From Nemertoderma westbladi (lineage: Eukaryota > Xenacoelomorpha > Nemertodermatida > Nemertodermatidae), in contig JAUCBJ010000643.1 in NCBI GenBank assembly GCA_032718475.1, positions 1-34,671 of the forward strand: DNA of 34,671 nucleotides. The letters run 5' to 3'. The number at the start of each line of letters is the position of its first letter. Position 1 is the first letter of the stretch. Both the position numbers and the translations under genes were made by a program. A model generated the notes under the pieces. It had not been told where the DNA came from, did no database searches, and saw only the letters and a list, made by a program, of their open reading frames with translations. Positions 1 to 9,573 of this stretch are shown here, in pieces.

Positions 1-948
1 ATAATAATCTAAAAGTTTAAATTTCACAATAAATAACATGGAATGGTATACGCAGTAGTCCTACATAAGAAAAACATCTAATATATTACTAATATGTACT
101 TAGTGTAAGTGTAATTCTGTATGAAAAAGATGTGGTTGTCAACGAGTGCCCATCAACAGTATGCAATATACTTATGTTTTAGTAGAAAACTATCCGCTAA
201 ATCATGGCCTTTACCCGTCGAATGAGCCTGTGCTTAGACGGTTTAGCTGTAATAAACCTAGGTATACTACTGTACTACCGGTACCTGTACATACTAGGAA
301 ATTCTCTTACGGTGGTGATTTGGGGCCATACATAATACAGTGTGTGCCTAAAATATTTGCTGTGAGAACAAATTAGGAATATTTTTCTGAAGCTTTTTTC
401 CAGAAAATATTCATTCAGAAAATCATGTGGCATCCTTTTCAAGTTGATCGACAACACGGAGAATGTAATTTCCGACCACAAACGGGTCGTTATTTGTTGA
501 CGCACAATCAAGAAGCAAAATTTTGTATGATCTTTGTATCTATACATCCATGAACAACCATAGCATGAACCGCAAAACTATTAACCTTTAAGTTTGTCCC
601 AACATATGATAGATGTAGTTGGGCCCAAGCGCATTATACGTACGGTACGTCTTACAGTTTTATTAGAGATATTAATAGCAATCACTTCCTCTCATGAATA
701 GTACACGCGTGCAGCACGTGAGTGCATACGTACCAAGTTAGGTTTAATTTCATCAATAATAGATCGCTACTAACTAGGGCTATTTGAGTTAAATAAGACA
801 TTTTTGTTTTACAATACTCGTGTCCTTAGCCTTGTTGCTCTCGTCCTGTTTTGTCTCCAAATATTTTTCCTAACTGAGATAACTATGCTAGATTTATTAC
901 TCTTTTATAGTATTCCTCTTTTTTAATATCCAACTTAAATTTCCTAAC

Positions 949-1232
949 TAAAAATATTCCTAACTTTTTAAATAAATATTCCTAACTTTTTAAATAAATA
1001 TTCCTAACTTTTTAAATAAATATTCCTAACTTTTTAAATAAATATTCCTAACTTTTTAAATAAATATTCCTAACTTTTTAAATAAATATTCCTAACTTTT
1101 TAAATAAATATTCCTAACTTTTTAAATAAATATTCCTAACTTTTTAAATAAATATTCCTAACTTTATAAATAAATATTCCTAACTTTTTAAATAAATATT
1201 CCTAACTTTTTCATAAAAATATTCTTAATTTG
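949..1232. repeat. 22-bp AT-rich minisatellite, about 12 copies
   Basis: The unit CTTTTTAAATAAATATTCCTAA (22 bp) repeats head to tail about twelve times and is almost identical from copy to copy. One copy near 1160 has TTTATAAAT instead of TTTTTAAAT. The edges degenerate: AAAATATTCCTAAC on the left and ATATTCTTAAT on the right. High identity suggests recent expansion. No coding or regulatory role is visible. Confidence 0.95.
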
Positions 1233-1541
1233 TTTTACAGCCTTTTTTATTAGGCATATTTTGTATGGCCCAAAATCACCACCGTAGGCCTACTGTCGTC
1301 GCTTGGGTATCTTTAATTTATAATAATAACACTGATCAAAGTTGGCGCTCTCATTGAGCTGTAAACGGGAACTACCGTTCAAGACAGAAAATGGGCCTAC
1401 ACACACAACCTTACAGTACTACTAATATGCAGTAGCTACTGTACTACTGTACTAATATTGCTCTATAGGTAGTCTTCCACTGTTATTAATCATACTCGCC
1501 ATTCAAAGAAACGTACTGAGATATACTGTATGAACAGGGAA

Positions 1542-1546
1542 GATAT
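1542..1546. repeat. Left target-site duplication GATAT
   Basis: GATAT immediately precedes the TGTGAG start of the 5' LTR. The identical five bases follow the 3' LTR at 13342-13346. A five-base duplication is usual for BEL/Pao integration and fixes both ends of the element. Confidence 0.93.
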
Positions 1547-1619
1547 TGTGAGCGGATTCAATTCCGCCTCACTATCCCCATAAAGTTGGGAAGTGGCACC
1601 CTTTTTCAGCAATATTGGA

Positions 1620-1651
1620 GATACGAGATTAATAACAATCAATCTCGTATC
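1620..1651 (+). other. Perfect 11-bp inverted repeat in the LTR
   Basis: GATACGAGATT is followed by a 10-base loop and its exact complement AATCTCGTATC. The same structure is unchanged in the 3' LTR, although the two LTRs differ elsewhere. It could be an RNA fold or a dimeric protein-binding site; the sequence alone does not decide. Confidence 0.85.
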
Positions 1652-1852
1652 ACACCCAATAACGGGATAAGACAATCCCCAAAAGCCACACAAAGGGAGG
1701 TTAGAGGTCAAACCACCTCGTGAGGGCAGATAACCAACAGCGGGGGGAAGCACTCCCACAGAGGTGGGAGGCGTGGAGTAGGTTGTTAGCCAATAGGGGC
1801 GAGGGAGAGCATCTGCTAGGTAACAAGGCCACAGTACCGTAAGAATGATTAG

Positions 1853-1861
1853 ATATATATT
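1853..1861 (+). promoter_or_regulatory. TATA-like run in the 5' LTR
   Basis: ATATATATT lies about 300 bases into the LTR, upstream of the pyrimidine-flanked TCAGTCACTCAGTGCAG. It is a plausible core promoter for the genomic RNA. The same run is present in the 3' LTR at about 13076-13084. The start site is not proven. Confidence 0.4.
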
Positions 1862-2118
1862 ATCAGTGTATCGACATACCAATTTAGTTTACTCAGTCAC
1901 TCAGTGCAGACCGGTGACATTTCGCACCGTCACCATTACAGCATCACAATCAGTCCATACTGGTCAGTTATCTATTATGTCAACTGTGCTGTCATATATT
2001 ATCCATATACGTATCTATAACAATATCAAAGTGATAACAACAACAAACTATTATCTTTCTCAAAAACACGGTGACGCGTAGCTTATCAAACCGGTCGGGA
2101 TCCCTTGATCCCGTCACA

Positions 2119-2214
2119 GTGCAAAATTCCAGGAACCACTGTAAACTGTGACTGCAGAGTAAAGAACTTAGAAACTGCTGAACTGTGACTGCCAGCCACC
2201 ACAAAAGAATAAAG
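2119..2214 (+). other. Leader between 5' LTR and gag-like ATG; no ordinary primer-binding site
   Basis: The bases after the LTR read GTGCAAAATTCCAGGAACC. A primer-binding site matching a tRNA 3' end should begin with TGG at or near the LTR edge, and none occurs in the first 30 bases. The leader ends at an ATG at 2215 with A at -3. Confidence 0.6.
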
Positions 2215-3291
2215 ATGAGCACAGAGCCCCGAGATCTAGACGGAGAGAGGACACCGCCGCGGACCCCGGACGATACCAATGAAACGATCCGCGAGGCCGC
2301 AACGCGACAGTATCGACCCGCAACGCCGGATTCGCCGACGAGAGACGATCCGGTAGCCCAAGCAGAGGGCGGCCGTCTACTACAAAGAGGGGACGAGTCG
2401 ACGCACGACGGCGGTCAAAGTACCGAAGTCGCCGGCCAGCCACAGGCCGAGGGTGAGGGCCGGCCCACCGGAACGGCGACGGTGGGGCCGCCGGTACGAC
2501 GCCGAACCAGGAGAGGAGGAGGAGATGTCAGCGTCGAGGACATCGGGACCAGCGATCGGCTTCGACGGGACTACAACGCCATGAAGAAACAGGTCAAGGA
2601 GGCCAGAGAGGGAGCAAAGGTAGACCAGGGGAAGTTGAGCCAGCGACTAGGTGAGTCGAATAAACATTTCAGATACCTAGTTCGTTTTGGGCAGGGAGAA
2701 CTGGCGAGTGAGAGAGCGAGGGGGGTCGCCACCGAACTATTTGAACTGTGGTGGTCCGGGATTATGGAGCCCCAAGTAGTGTACGTAGGGCCGTATTTAG
2801 TGGATGCTAGGGGAATTAAGTTAGTGGGTTGGGCAGATCCGCACGAGGGCCAACCCGAGCTAAACCACGAGGATTCGGTCTCGTCGGTTAGTGAGAACCC
2901 CAGAAAGCAGGGGAAAGTTAGTAGGACAGAGAGGCGACGGGAGTCCGTCGCGACCGATAAGTCCGCTACATCCTCCGCAAAAGCAAGAAGGGTGTTGGAG
3001 ATAGATCTGGCGTTTCAACTAGACATGGTGGCGCTAGACCAGAAAGAATTAGAGTGGCAGTTGGATGAGGGAACTGCGTTGTTAGAGATAGAGAGAGAGT
3101 TGGTGAGGGAGTGTAGAGAGAGGGCCGAGAGGGTGGCGAGAAATTGTAGAGAGCAAGAAGAGAGGGAGATAGAGGAACGTAAAGAGCGAGAGACGAGAGT
3201 AGAGAGCGAGCGTAGAGAGCGAGAGACGAGAGTAGAGAACGAGCGTAGAGAGCGAGAGACGAAAGTAGAGAATGAGCGTAAAGAACGATAA
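2215..3291 (+). pseudogene. Gag-like region of the BEL/Pao element, first part
   Basis: The first ATG after the LTR (2215, A at -3) opens a frame that ends at TAA 3289-3291. The N-terminal ~100 residues are Pro/Arg/Asp/Glu-rich and look disordered. A more ordered central stretch has hydrophobic residues around YLVRFGQG and FELWWSG. From about residue 285 the protein becomes a very charged E/R helix with tandem 11-residue units of the ERRERETRVES type, probably a long coiled coil or single alpha helix. I see no DUF1759 gag motif and no CCHC knuckle. The frame continues in phase after the TAA, so the stop looks like a point change or a recoding site. Confidence 0.7.
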
Positions 3292-4592
3292 ATGAGAGAG
3301 ACAGCGAGGGTGGAGAGAGAAATGAATGAATATAAAGAACGAGAGGCGAGGGAGGTAGCAAGGGCAAAGAGAGAGATGAACGAGCCTAGAGAGCGAGAAG
3401 CGAGGGTAGAGAGCGAGCGTAGAGAGCGGGTGGCGAGAGAAACAGAGTTGGCAAACCAGAGTTTGCGAGAGGATAGAGAGAGAGAGAGAGAGCGGGAAAG
3501 CGTATGCGGGATGATATGCATGCCCGGTTGAGGGGGCTTATGCAATATCAGGCCAAACAGAACCGCCGACTAGAACTGGCGCAGTTGGGACTATCAGAGA
3601 GTGAGGCTGGTTTGGGTAGTATTTACGAGGAGCCAGAGGTTATGGAAACGTTTGTTAATACCCCACTTACAGGGACCAGACGACAGACCCAAGACTGGTG
3701 TGACCGTACGGGTGGGGGGGGGGATAATAACAATACGCTAGAAGGCGTTAATATTAATAGTACCGTAGTAGACAACCCTAATCAAACTTTCATTGCAGGA
3801 AATAATATTTTGCCCGGTAACAATAATTTAAATCCGAATGATCCTAATTTAAATATAGAAAATAATTCAAATAATAACCTAGGTTTGAATATACAAAGTA
3901 ATTCAAATAATTTAAATTTAAATACGCAAAATAATCTAAATAATAATTTTAATTCAAACGAACAAAATAATCCCGATTCTAACCCAAATATACAAAATAA
4001 TTTAAATAATATTCCGAATTCAGTGCAGAATAACTCTAATAATTTAAATAATTTAGAAAATAATATAAATAATGGTGCTGTTAATATAAATGCGGCAGAT
4101 ATAGGTGGCCCGGCCAACGAGAGCCTGCCAGGCCACATAATCAGTGCGCAGGGGGTAGCGGGGGTGAGAGACCCCGACGGGAGCCTGGAAGGCCACGTAG
4201 TTAATACGCAGGGAGTAGCGGGGGTGAGTCGACCCGACGGGAGCCTGCCAGGCCACGTAGTGATAGGGGGAGAGGAGGGGGTGAATAGACCCAGCCGCAG
4301 TAGAGATAGTGCGTCGACTAGAGAGGGGCGTAGAGGCGAAGCGAGAGATAGTGAAGTGATAGGTAGCGAGTGGGGGGGGGGGCTACAGGTGCCCCACAAC
4401 GAGAGATTAGAGGCGAGAGGGAGGGGGGGCAGAGAGTGTCCCACAGGCCTACATAATGCGCGGGGTGAATTAGGTGAACCGCAGCACCCGGCGATGGAGA
4501 ATAGTAGGGTGATTACGAATATCCCCGGCGTCGTGCGACCGGCTAGAGAGAGGGAGGTTGGTGTTGCGAGTGGGCGAGTGACGAGATGTTGA
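3292..4592 (+). pseudogene. Gag-like region, second part: E/R helix, Asn-rich tract and PDGSLPGH repeats
   Basis: Frame 1 continues the E/R-rich helix to about 3490, then is lost in an (AG)n run (3474-3492). Frame 0 picks up coherent protein at about 3489 and runs to TGA at 4590-4592. Residues from about 3724 to 4100 are dominated by Asn with Leu and Ile (NNLNN, NNNLGLNIQ) and are coded by AT-rich DNA, unlike the GC-rich flanks. Next come three ~23-residue repeats built around PDGSLPGHVV and QGVAGV (4108-4270), then a Gly/Arg-rich stretch. The following frame is in phase across the TGA, so gag and pol may be one polyprotein separated by a stop. The AG-run shift is most simply a slippage indel. 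Confidence 0.6.
4108..4270 (+). repeat. Three coding tandem repeats of about 69 bp in the gag-like region
   Basis: Units encode ESLPGHIISAQGVAGV, GSLEGHVVNTQGVAGV and GSLPGHVV. The DNA repeats are GC-rich and about 69 bp apart. They directly follow the AT-rich Asn tract. Confidence 0.8.
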
Positions 4593-6366
4593 GCCCAGTC
4601 AGAAGTGGGAAGAAGAACAGTGGAGTTTAACCGGGAGGTCGACGAGAGATCTTGCGAGCGGGGACGCTTCACTGCAGAGAGAAGAAGAGAAGAGAGTAGA
4701 AGAAGTGTCGTTACAAGCGACAGGAGAGGGAGGACGGATAGCGAGCCATCGGTAGTAGAGATGGAGTTGGAGAGTCAGTGGGGTCGAACTCCGGGAGATT
4801 GCCGTCGTCCCGGAGAGACGCAACCCAATGAGGTGTACTATACGCCGAGAGAGGGGTACAGGGCGTACCGATACGAGGACGAGAATAGGAGAGGGGATCG
4901 AAGAGAAACTTCCCGACGGGATGTAGCTGCCGATCGAGGGTACAGTAGTCGCCGGGAGGACTTCTTGGATTATTCGAGAAGGTTAAACTTCGGTCCGGAG
5001 GGACACATACAGACTGCAGGACATACTGTAGGCCTTACTGCACATACTATAGGCCATGCTGGGAGAGATAATGTAGGCGATAGGGTTGCGCGGACGACGG
5101 GATTAAACCCGGAAGTGGACGTTAGGTGGATACCAGAGGTGGACATTAGGAAAGTATCCATTATAGTGGGAATGGACTGCCCAACGGCCCACGAGAGAAT
5201 GCAGACGGTCTTCGGCGAAGACAGACAGCGTGACCCGATGGCAATTTTAACACCATTCGGGTGGATGCTAAGCGGCCCAATTAGAACCAAGATTCCGTTT
5301 AGGATGTCGGAGACATCAGGGTGCATGTTCGCGGGAACTATGAGGGAGATGGAAGATGAAGGAGCGGAGGAGCAGCTCAGGAGACTACTCAGACAGGACT
5401 TTGAGGGACTAAAAGAAACCGGGGTCGGAACCTCGGTAGAGGATAAACAGGCGATACAAAGTGTAAAGGAGTCGATGAGATGCGACGAGGGGCGGTACAC
5501 CATAGGGATGGTGCGGAAACAACCAAAATTACCGCTACCAGATAACAAGGGAATGGTACTCACGAGGCTTCGTAAACTGAAGCGGAGCCCCGAGAAGGAT
5601 GAGTACATTCACAAGACGATAAGGAAGTATGTCGAGAAAGGATGGACCATGGAGTTACCGGTCGACGAACCGAACACGGACAGGACCTACTACCTGCCAC
5701 TTCACGTGGCTCTAGATCCAAAGAATGGTAAATTGCGGATGGTAGTTGACGCATCAGCTAAAACCAACGGCAAGTGCCTAAACGACTATCTGCTAGAAGG
5801 CCCCAATATCTATAATTCCGGAATCGAGGTCCTACTGAGATTCAGAAACGGGAGGTACGCCTTCACCTGCGACATTGAAGGCATGTTTAACCAAGTCCGT
5901 GTGACGGAGGAGGTGTAGTGACAGCCAGCGCTTCCTATGGTACAACGGCGACGAGGAACCATCGACAATACCGATGTACAAGATGGTGGTGCAGAATATG
6001 GGGGCCAAGTCGTCCTTATTTACGACGACTGTGGCTGTAAGGGATACAGTAGAGGGGAAAGAGGAGAAGTATAGCGCCAAAGCCATCGATATGATTCGAC
6101 GCGGCTTCTATGTAGACGACGGAATGGAGTCTGGAAACATGGTTAAAGAAATACTGGATACAGGGCGTGAGGTTCGCGACATCCTGAAGGGATCCGGGTT
6201 TAACCTGACCAAGTTCCAATCCAGTTCAGAGGAGTTTATGAAAGCCATAGAGGACAGACGGCCAGAGTCGACCATGGATAACCTCACAACAGCCAAGGGA
6301 CAGGACATGGCGAACAAAAGAGTAGAGTCTCAGCAGAAGGCACTGGGGATCGTGTGTAACCGGAGA
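4593..6366 (+). pseudogene. BEL/Pao pol, part 1: A17-type segment and reverse transcriptase
   Basis: An Arg-rich linker is followed at about 5155-5290 by IIVGMDCPTAHERM and AILTPFGWMLSGPI, which matches the C-terminal half of the BEL/Pao aspartic protease (peptidase A17/DUF1758 region). The D-S/T-G catalytic motif that should precede it is not seen. RT follows: YLPLHVALDPKNGKLRMVVD, ASAKTNGKCLNDYLLEGP and CDIEGMFNQV. The frame breaks at TAG 5916-5918 and resumes one base out at 5920 (DSQRFLWYNG) through the catalytic FYVDDG at about 6105-6122. A second one-base break lies at about 6358-6362. The product would copy the element RNA into DNA in a cytoplasmic particle; this copy is disrupted. Confidence 0.9.
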
Positions 6367-6368
6367 CA

Positions 6369-7109
6369 GACGAGTTCAAGTACCAGCTGAGCCAGGAGGG
6401 CGTTGACATCCACACAAAGAGGGGCTATGTATCGTACATAGCAAGGATATACGATCCCCTAGGCCTAGCATCCCCACTATTAGTTACGGGGAAACAGATA
6501 CTTAAGAAAGTATATAATCTAAAGGACGAATGGGATACAGAGGTCACGGAAGAAATCAGCAAGCAGTGGAGTAAGTGGACGGAGAGTTTAGAACAGTTGG
6601 GGATGTACAGCATGCCATGCGTGTACTTCCCGTATGGGGACATGACGGATCTGGATCTACACATGTTTTCCGATGCGTCATTGGAAGCATATGGAGCGGC
6701 ACTCTACCTAGTACAACGAGAGGGGGCTCATAAGCCCAGACTTGCATTCAGCAAAGCAAAGTTGATGCCACCAGATTCAGCATCGGTCCCGAAACTCGAG
6801 TTGACAGCTACAAGATTAGGAGTACGGGCCACAGCCTACTTGATGGACGCTATTCCCGACATAGTGGAAACACACTACTGGACGGACTCCATGGTAGTGC
6901 TTGGTTGGCTACTCAATGAGAAGACGAGATACCCTATATTCGTCGCAAATAGGGTGGACGAAATAAGGGTGGTGACAGAGTTGGAAAGGTGGCACTACTG
7001 CCCAACGGACGAGAACCCAGCGGAATTGTTATCGAGGGGCGTGGCACGCCATACTTTCTTAAAGAAGGAAGTATTGTGGCAACACGGCCAAGGCCGTGAT
7101 TCGGTATGA
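6369..7109 (+). pseudogene. BEL/Pao pol, part 2: RT connection and RNase H
   Basis: The frame resumes with IARIYDPLGLASPLL, the conserved BEL/Pao segment after the RT palm. RNase H follows with MFSDASLEAYGAALYL, PKLELTATRLGVRA, WTDSMVVLGWL and NPAELLSRGV. The acidic residues D (SDAS), E (KLELT) and D (WTDS) needed for RNase H are present. The usual role is degradation of RNA in the RNA/DNA hybrid during reverse transcription. It ends at 7109, where the family normally continues into the integrase, so a frame change occurs at about 7095-7110. Confidence 0.9.
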
Positions 7110-8478
7110 ACAGAGAAAGAACTACGGCGACGAAGTGGGGCCTGTCAGTAAACAACAACATCTTCGTCGGGACAGTGAGCTCATCACACTGTCGCCACAA
7201 CTCAATGACGATGGGATCCTAGTAATGAACTCCAGAGTGCTAAATAACAACAGCCCCATCATCCCAACAAAACCCATTATCATCCCAAATAGATCGCCGA
7301 TAGTCCACCAGATCATTTGGGACTCCCACAAGTTGATATTCACATAACACACACACATTCACACACAAGTCGCACCAACCAGACCCTCACGGAGATACGG
7401 AGGACCTTCTGGATCACGCAGCTAAGAAAGAAGGTGAAGGTGGTAGTGGGGCAGTGCCAGACCTGCTGACGGACAAGGAAGGAGCGGGCCATACAGGAGA
7501 TGGCGCCACTACCGGCCAGTAGGGTGAGACAGCATGACCCGCCATTCACGCACTGCAGTGTAGATATGTTCGGGCTGATAAAGATCAGGGTGATGCGGCA
7601 CATGGAGAAGCGCTACGGCATTATCTTCGTATGTAATAACACGCGGGCGGTAGGGATAGAACTCGCCCAAGATGCAACTGCATGTAGGTTCAGAGAGAGG
7701 TTCAGAGACCGCAAAGGTGGGACGATCGCAGTAATATACTCCGATAGCGGAACCAACTTTGTGGGGGCAGAAAACGAGCTGGCAGATGCCTTGGACATCA
7801 TGGAAGGGGAGGAAGTCAGGGCAGCCATGAGAAGACGACAGGTGAAGTGGGAGAGGAGGATGCCGTATGTTCCGCATACTTTAGGATGCGTCGAGAGACT
7901 AGTGGGTAGTTCCAAGCATCTAATGACGAAGTTGATGAACACCCACATGGTGACAGAAGATGTACTAAGGACGGTGCTAGCTAAGTGTGAGGACATCATC
8001 AATAGCAGACTGCTATACCCAGAAAATGACGACCCAGAATTACTAGATGTTGTTGACACCCAGTCATTTTCAAATGGAAAGGCCGGCGACCATCGACATG
8101 CGGGGTGTAGACCCAAATGTCATACACTCCCGACAGAGTTGGAAAGTCGGTAAGGCGATAAGCGCAGAGTACTGGAGGAGGTGGGTCGAGGAATACCTAC
8201 CCATACTACATAGGAGGAGCAAGTGGAGAAATACCACTAGAGCGTTAAAGAAGGGTGATTTGGTGATCATCACGGATGACACCATCATCAACAATCACTG
8301 GAGGCTAGCAAGAGTAGTAGACACTTACTCCGACGAGGACGGAAGAGTCTGATTGGTGGAAGTGCAGATAGGGGGTAAGATAGGAGCGAAAGAAAGGAAG
8401 ACCTACAGAAGGGCTGTAGGTAAATTTTGCCTGCTAGAGGGGGCACCATGGAGTTTAGTCGTCCAAGTGTTGGACTGA
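7096..8478 (+). pseudogene. BEL/Pao pol, part 3: integrase and DUF5641-like C-terminus
   Basis: The N-terminal linker (LNDDGILVMNSRVL) lies in one frame to about 7347. The HHCC zinc-binding part ends with VGQCQTC in the next frame, directly followed by TGA at 7467-7469. The catalytic core has D in HCSVDMFGL, D in SDSGTNFVGA and E in GCVERLVGSSK, giving the DDE set. A +1 change at about 8045 leads to LTPSHFQMERPATI and a DUF5641-like tail (EYWRRWVEEYLP, KKGDLVIITDD, WRLARVVDTYSDEDGRV). TGA at 8350-8352 interrupts the tail. The final residues KFCLLE and the stop at 8476-8478 match the usual end of BEL/Pao pol. The enzyme would insert the DNA copy into the genome; at least two stops and two frame changes break it here. 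Confidence 0.9.
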
Positions 8479-8589
8479 GGGGGGTGGGATTGAGGGCGAG
8501 ACGCCCTTCCCACACAAATAAAAAAAAATAATAAAATAATAAAATTAACAGAAAGAGAGTAAGAGAAAGGAAAGTAATAGTACATAGTA

Positions 8590-9130
8590 AGTACGTATTA
8601 AGTAAGTAGGCAGATAGAAGTTAGTTAGAGAGTTAGTAGAAGAGTAAGAGTAGTAAGAGGGTACGTAGTACCGTTAGTTAGAGAATTAGTAGTAAGAGGG
8701 TACATAGTACAATTAGTTAGAGAGTTAGTAGTAAGAGGGTACGTAGTACCATTAGTTAGAGAGTTAGTAAGAGTAGTAAGAGGGTACGTAGTACTGTTAG
8801 TTAGAGAGTTAGTAAGAGTAGTAAGAGGGTACATAGTACCGTTAGTTAGAGAGTTAGTAAGAGTAGTAAGAGGGTACGTAGTACCGTAAGGAGAGTTAGT
8901 AGTAAGAGGCTACATAGTACCGTTAGAGGAGTTAGTTAGTAGTAAGAGGGTACATGCAGTACCGTTAGTGGAGTTGGTTAGTAGTAAGAGGGTACATAGT
9001 ACCGTTAGAGGAGTTAGTTAGTGTGTTAGTAAGAGTTAGTAGGAGTTAGTTAGTGTGTTAGTAAGAGTTAGTAGGAGTTAGTTAGAATGTTAGTAAGAGT
9101 TAGTAGAGTTAGTAGTGAGTAGTGAGAGGG
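8590..9130. repeat. Minisatellite between pol and the third frame, units of about 45 bp
   Basis: Units combine GTTAGTTAGAGAGTTAGTAAG, AGTAGTAAGAG and a small palindrome GGTAC-GTA-GTACC (or ATA in the centre). About nine units run to 9010, then a GTTAGTAAGAGTTAGTAGGA subrepeat continues to about 9120. All reading frames are low-complexity and I see no gene. It separates pol from the exonuclease-like frame. Confidence 0.9.
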
Positions 9131-9504
9131 GGGCACGTGGGTACAGCAGGACAGACCGTGTAGGCCGCACGAGACATACTACTGTACTGCACAGCCCGTA
9201 GAGTAGGTCAGAATAGGGATTATCAAATAAATAATCCGTTATAAATATTAATAGCACAGTTGTAGAATTAAAATTAATATAAAGAAAATCAAAATTCAAC
9301 AAATTATAGTAACAGTAGATAAAATATTCTAGAAGATAATAAAAGTAACTGACAAATTTAGGGAATTTAGGAAATTTGGTACAATAGTGAAAATATAATA
9401 GATAACCTAGCGTTCAGAGAGAGATAGGCCATTATCGGACCATACAGACCACCCCAACTACATCACTCACCCATATTGAGCCTTGGTAAGGCACCACCTT
9501 ATAG
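9131..9504 (+). other. Spacer before the third frame of the element
   Basis: An AT-rich stretch, with no coding sequence I recognise. The frame used by the exonuclease-like protein is closed by a stop (TAG 9502-9504) and has no ATG after it, so expression probably needs splicing, an alternative start, or repair of an error. CGTTCAG at about 9412-9418 is a weak candidate splice acceptor. Confidence 0.4.
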
Positions 9505-9573
9505 GTGAGCGATCGGGAGTGTTCGAAATGGTGGAGAAACTTGTTAGAAAGAGAAAGGCGGAGATGGGAGTAA

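Larger units (their letters stand above)
1..1546. other. Non-coding flank left of the BEL/Pao insertion
   Basis: This is AT-rich DNA with no reading frame that I recognise. The frame at 146-376 has no family resemblance and no splice context that convinces me. The stretch contains the 22-bp minisatellite annotated separately at 949-1232. It ends in GATAT (1542-1546), the left copy of the target-site duplication of the retrotransposon. A TAGGCCTA octamer lies near 1285, as in other non-element DNA of the window. Confidence 0.6.
1547..2118 (+). repeat. 5' LTR of the BEL/Pao element (572 bp)
   Basis: It begins TGTGAGCGG and ends CCCGTCACA, and matches the 3' LTR along its whole length. I count about 14 substitutions plus a 2-bp difference in one G run, roughly 2.4% divergence. 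The terminus folds imperfectly (GTGAGCGGA against TCCGCCTCAC). A perfect 11-bp stem lies at 1620-1651, and CGGGATC/GATCCCG forms a stem near the 3' end. A TATA-like run is at 1853-1861. No AATAAA polyadenylation signal was seen inside it. Confidence 0.95.

Noticed and set aside
146-376. Open frame of 76 codons near the left edge
   Set aside because: No family resemblance, no conserved motif, and AT-rich surroundings; compatible with chance.
949-1232. CRISPR-like regular array
   Set aside because: Units are directly adjacent with no unique spacers, and the DNA is eukaryotic; it is a minisatellite.
3015-3545. Long minus-strand Ser/Leu-rich frames opposite the gag-like region
   Set aside because: They are mirror images of the E/R-rich and GAG-codon-rich plus strand and carry no domain.
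7467-7469. UGA as selenocysteine
   Set aside because: No selenoprotein family context and no SECIS-like element seen; decay or readthrough is simpler.
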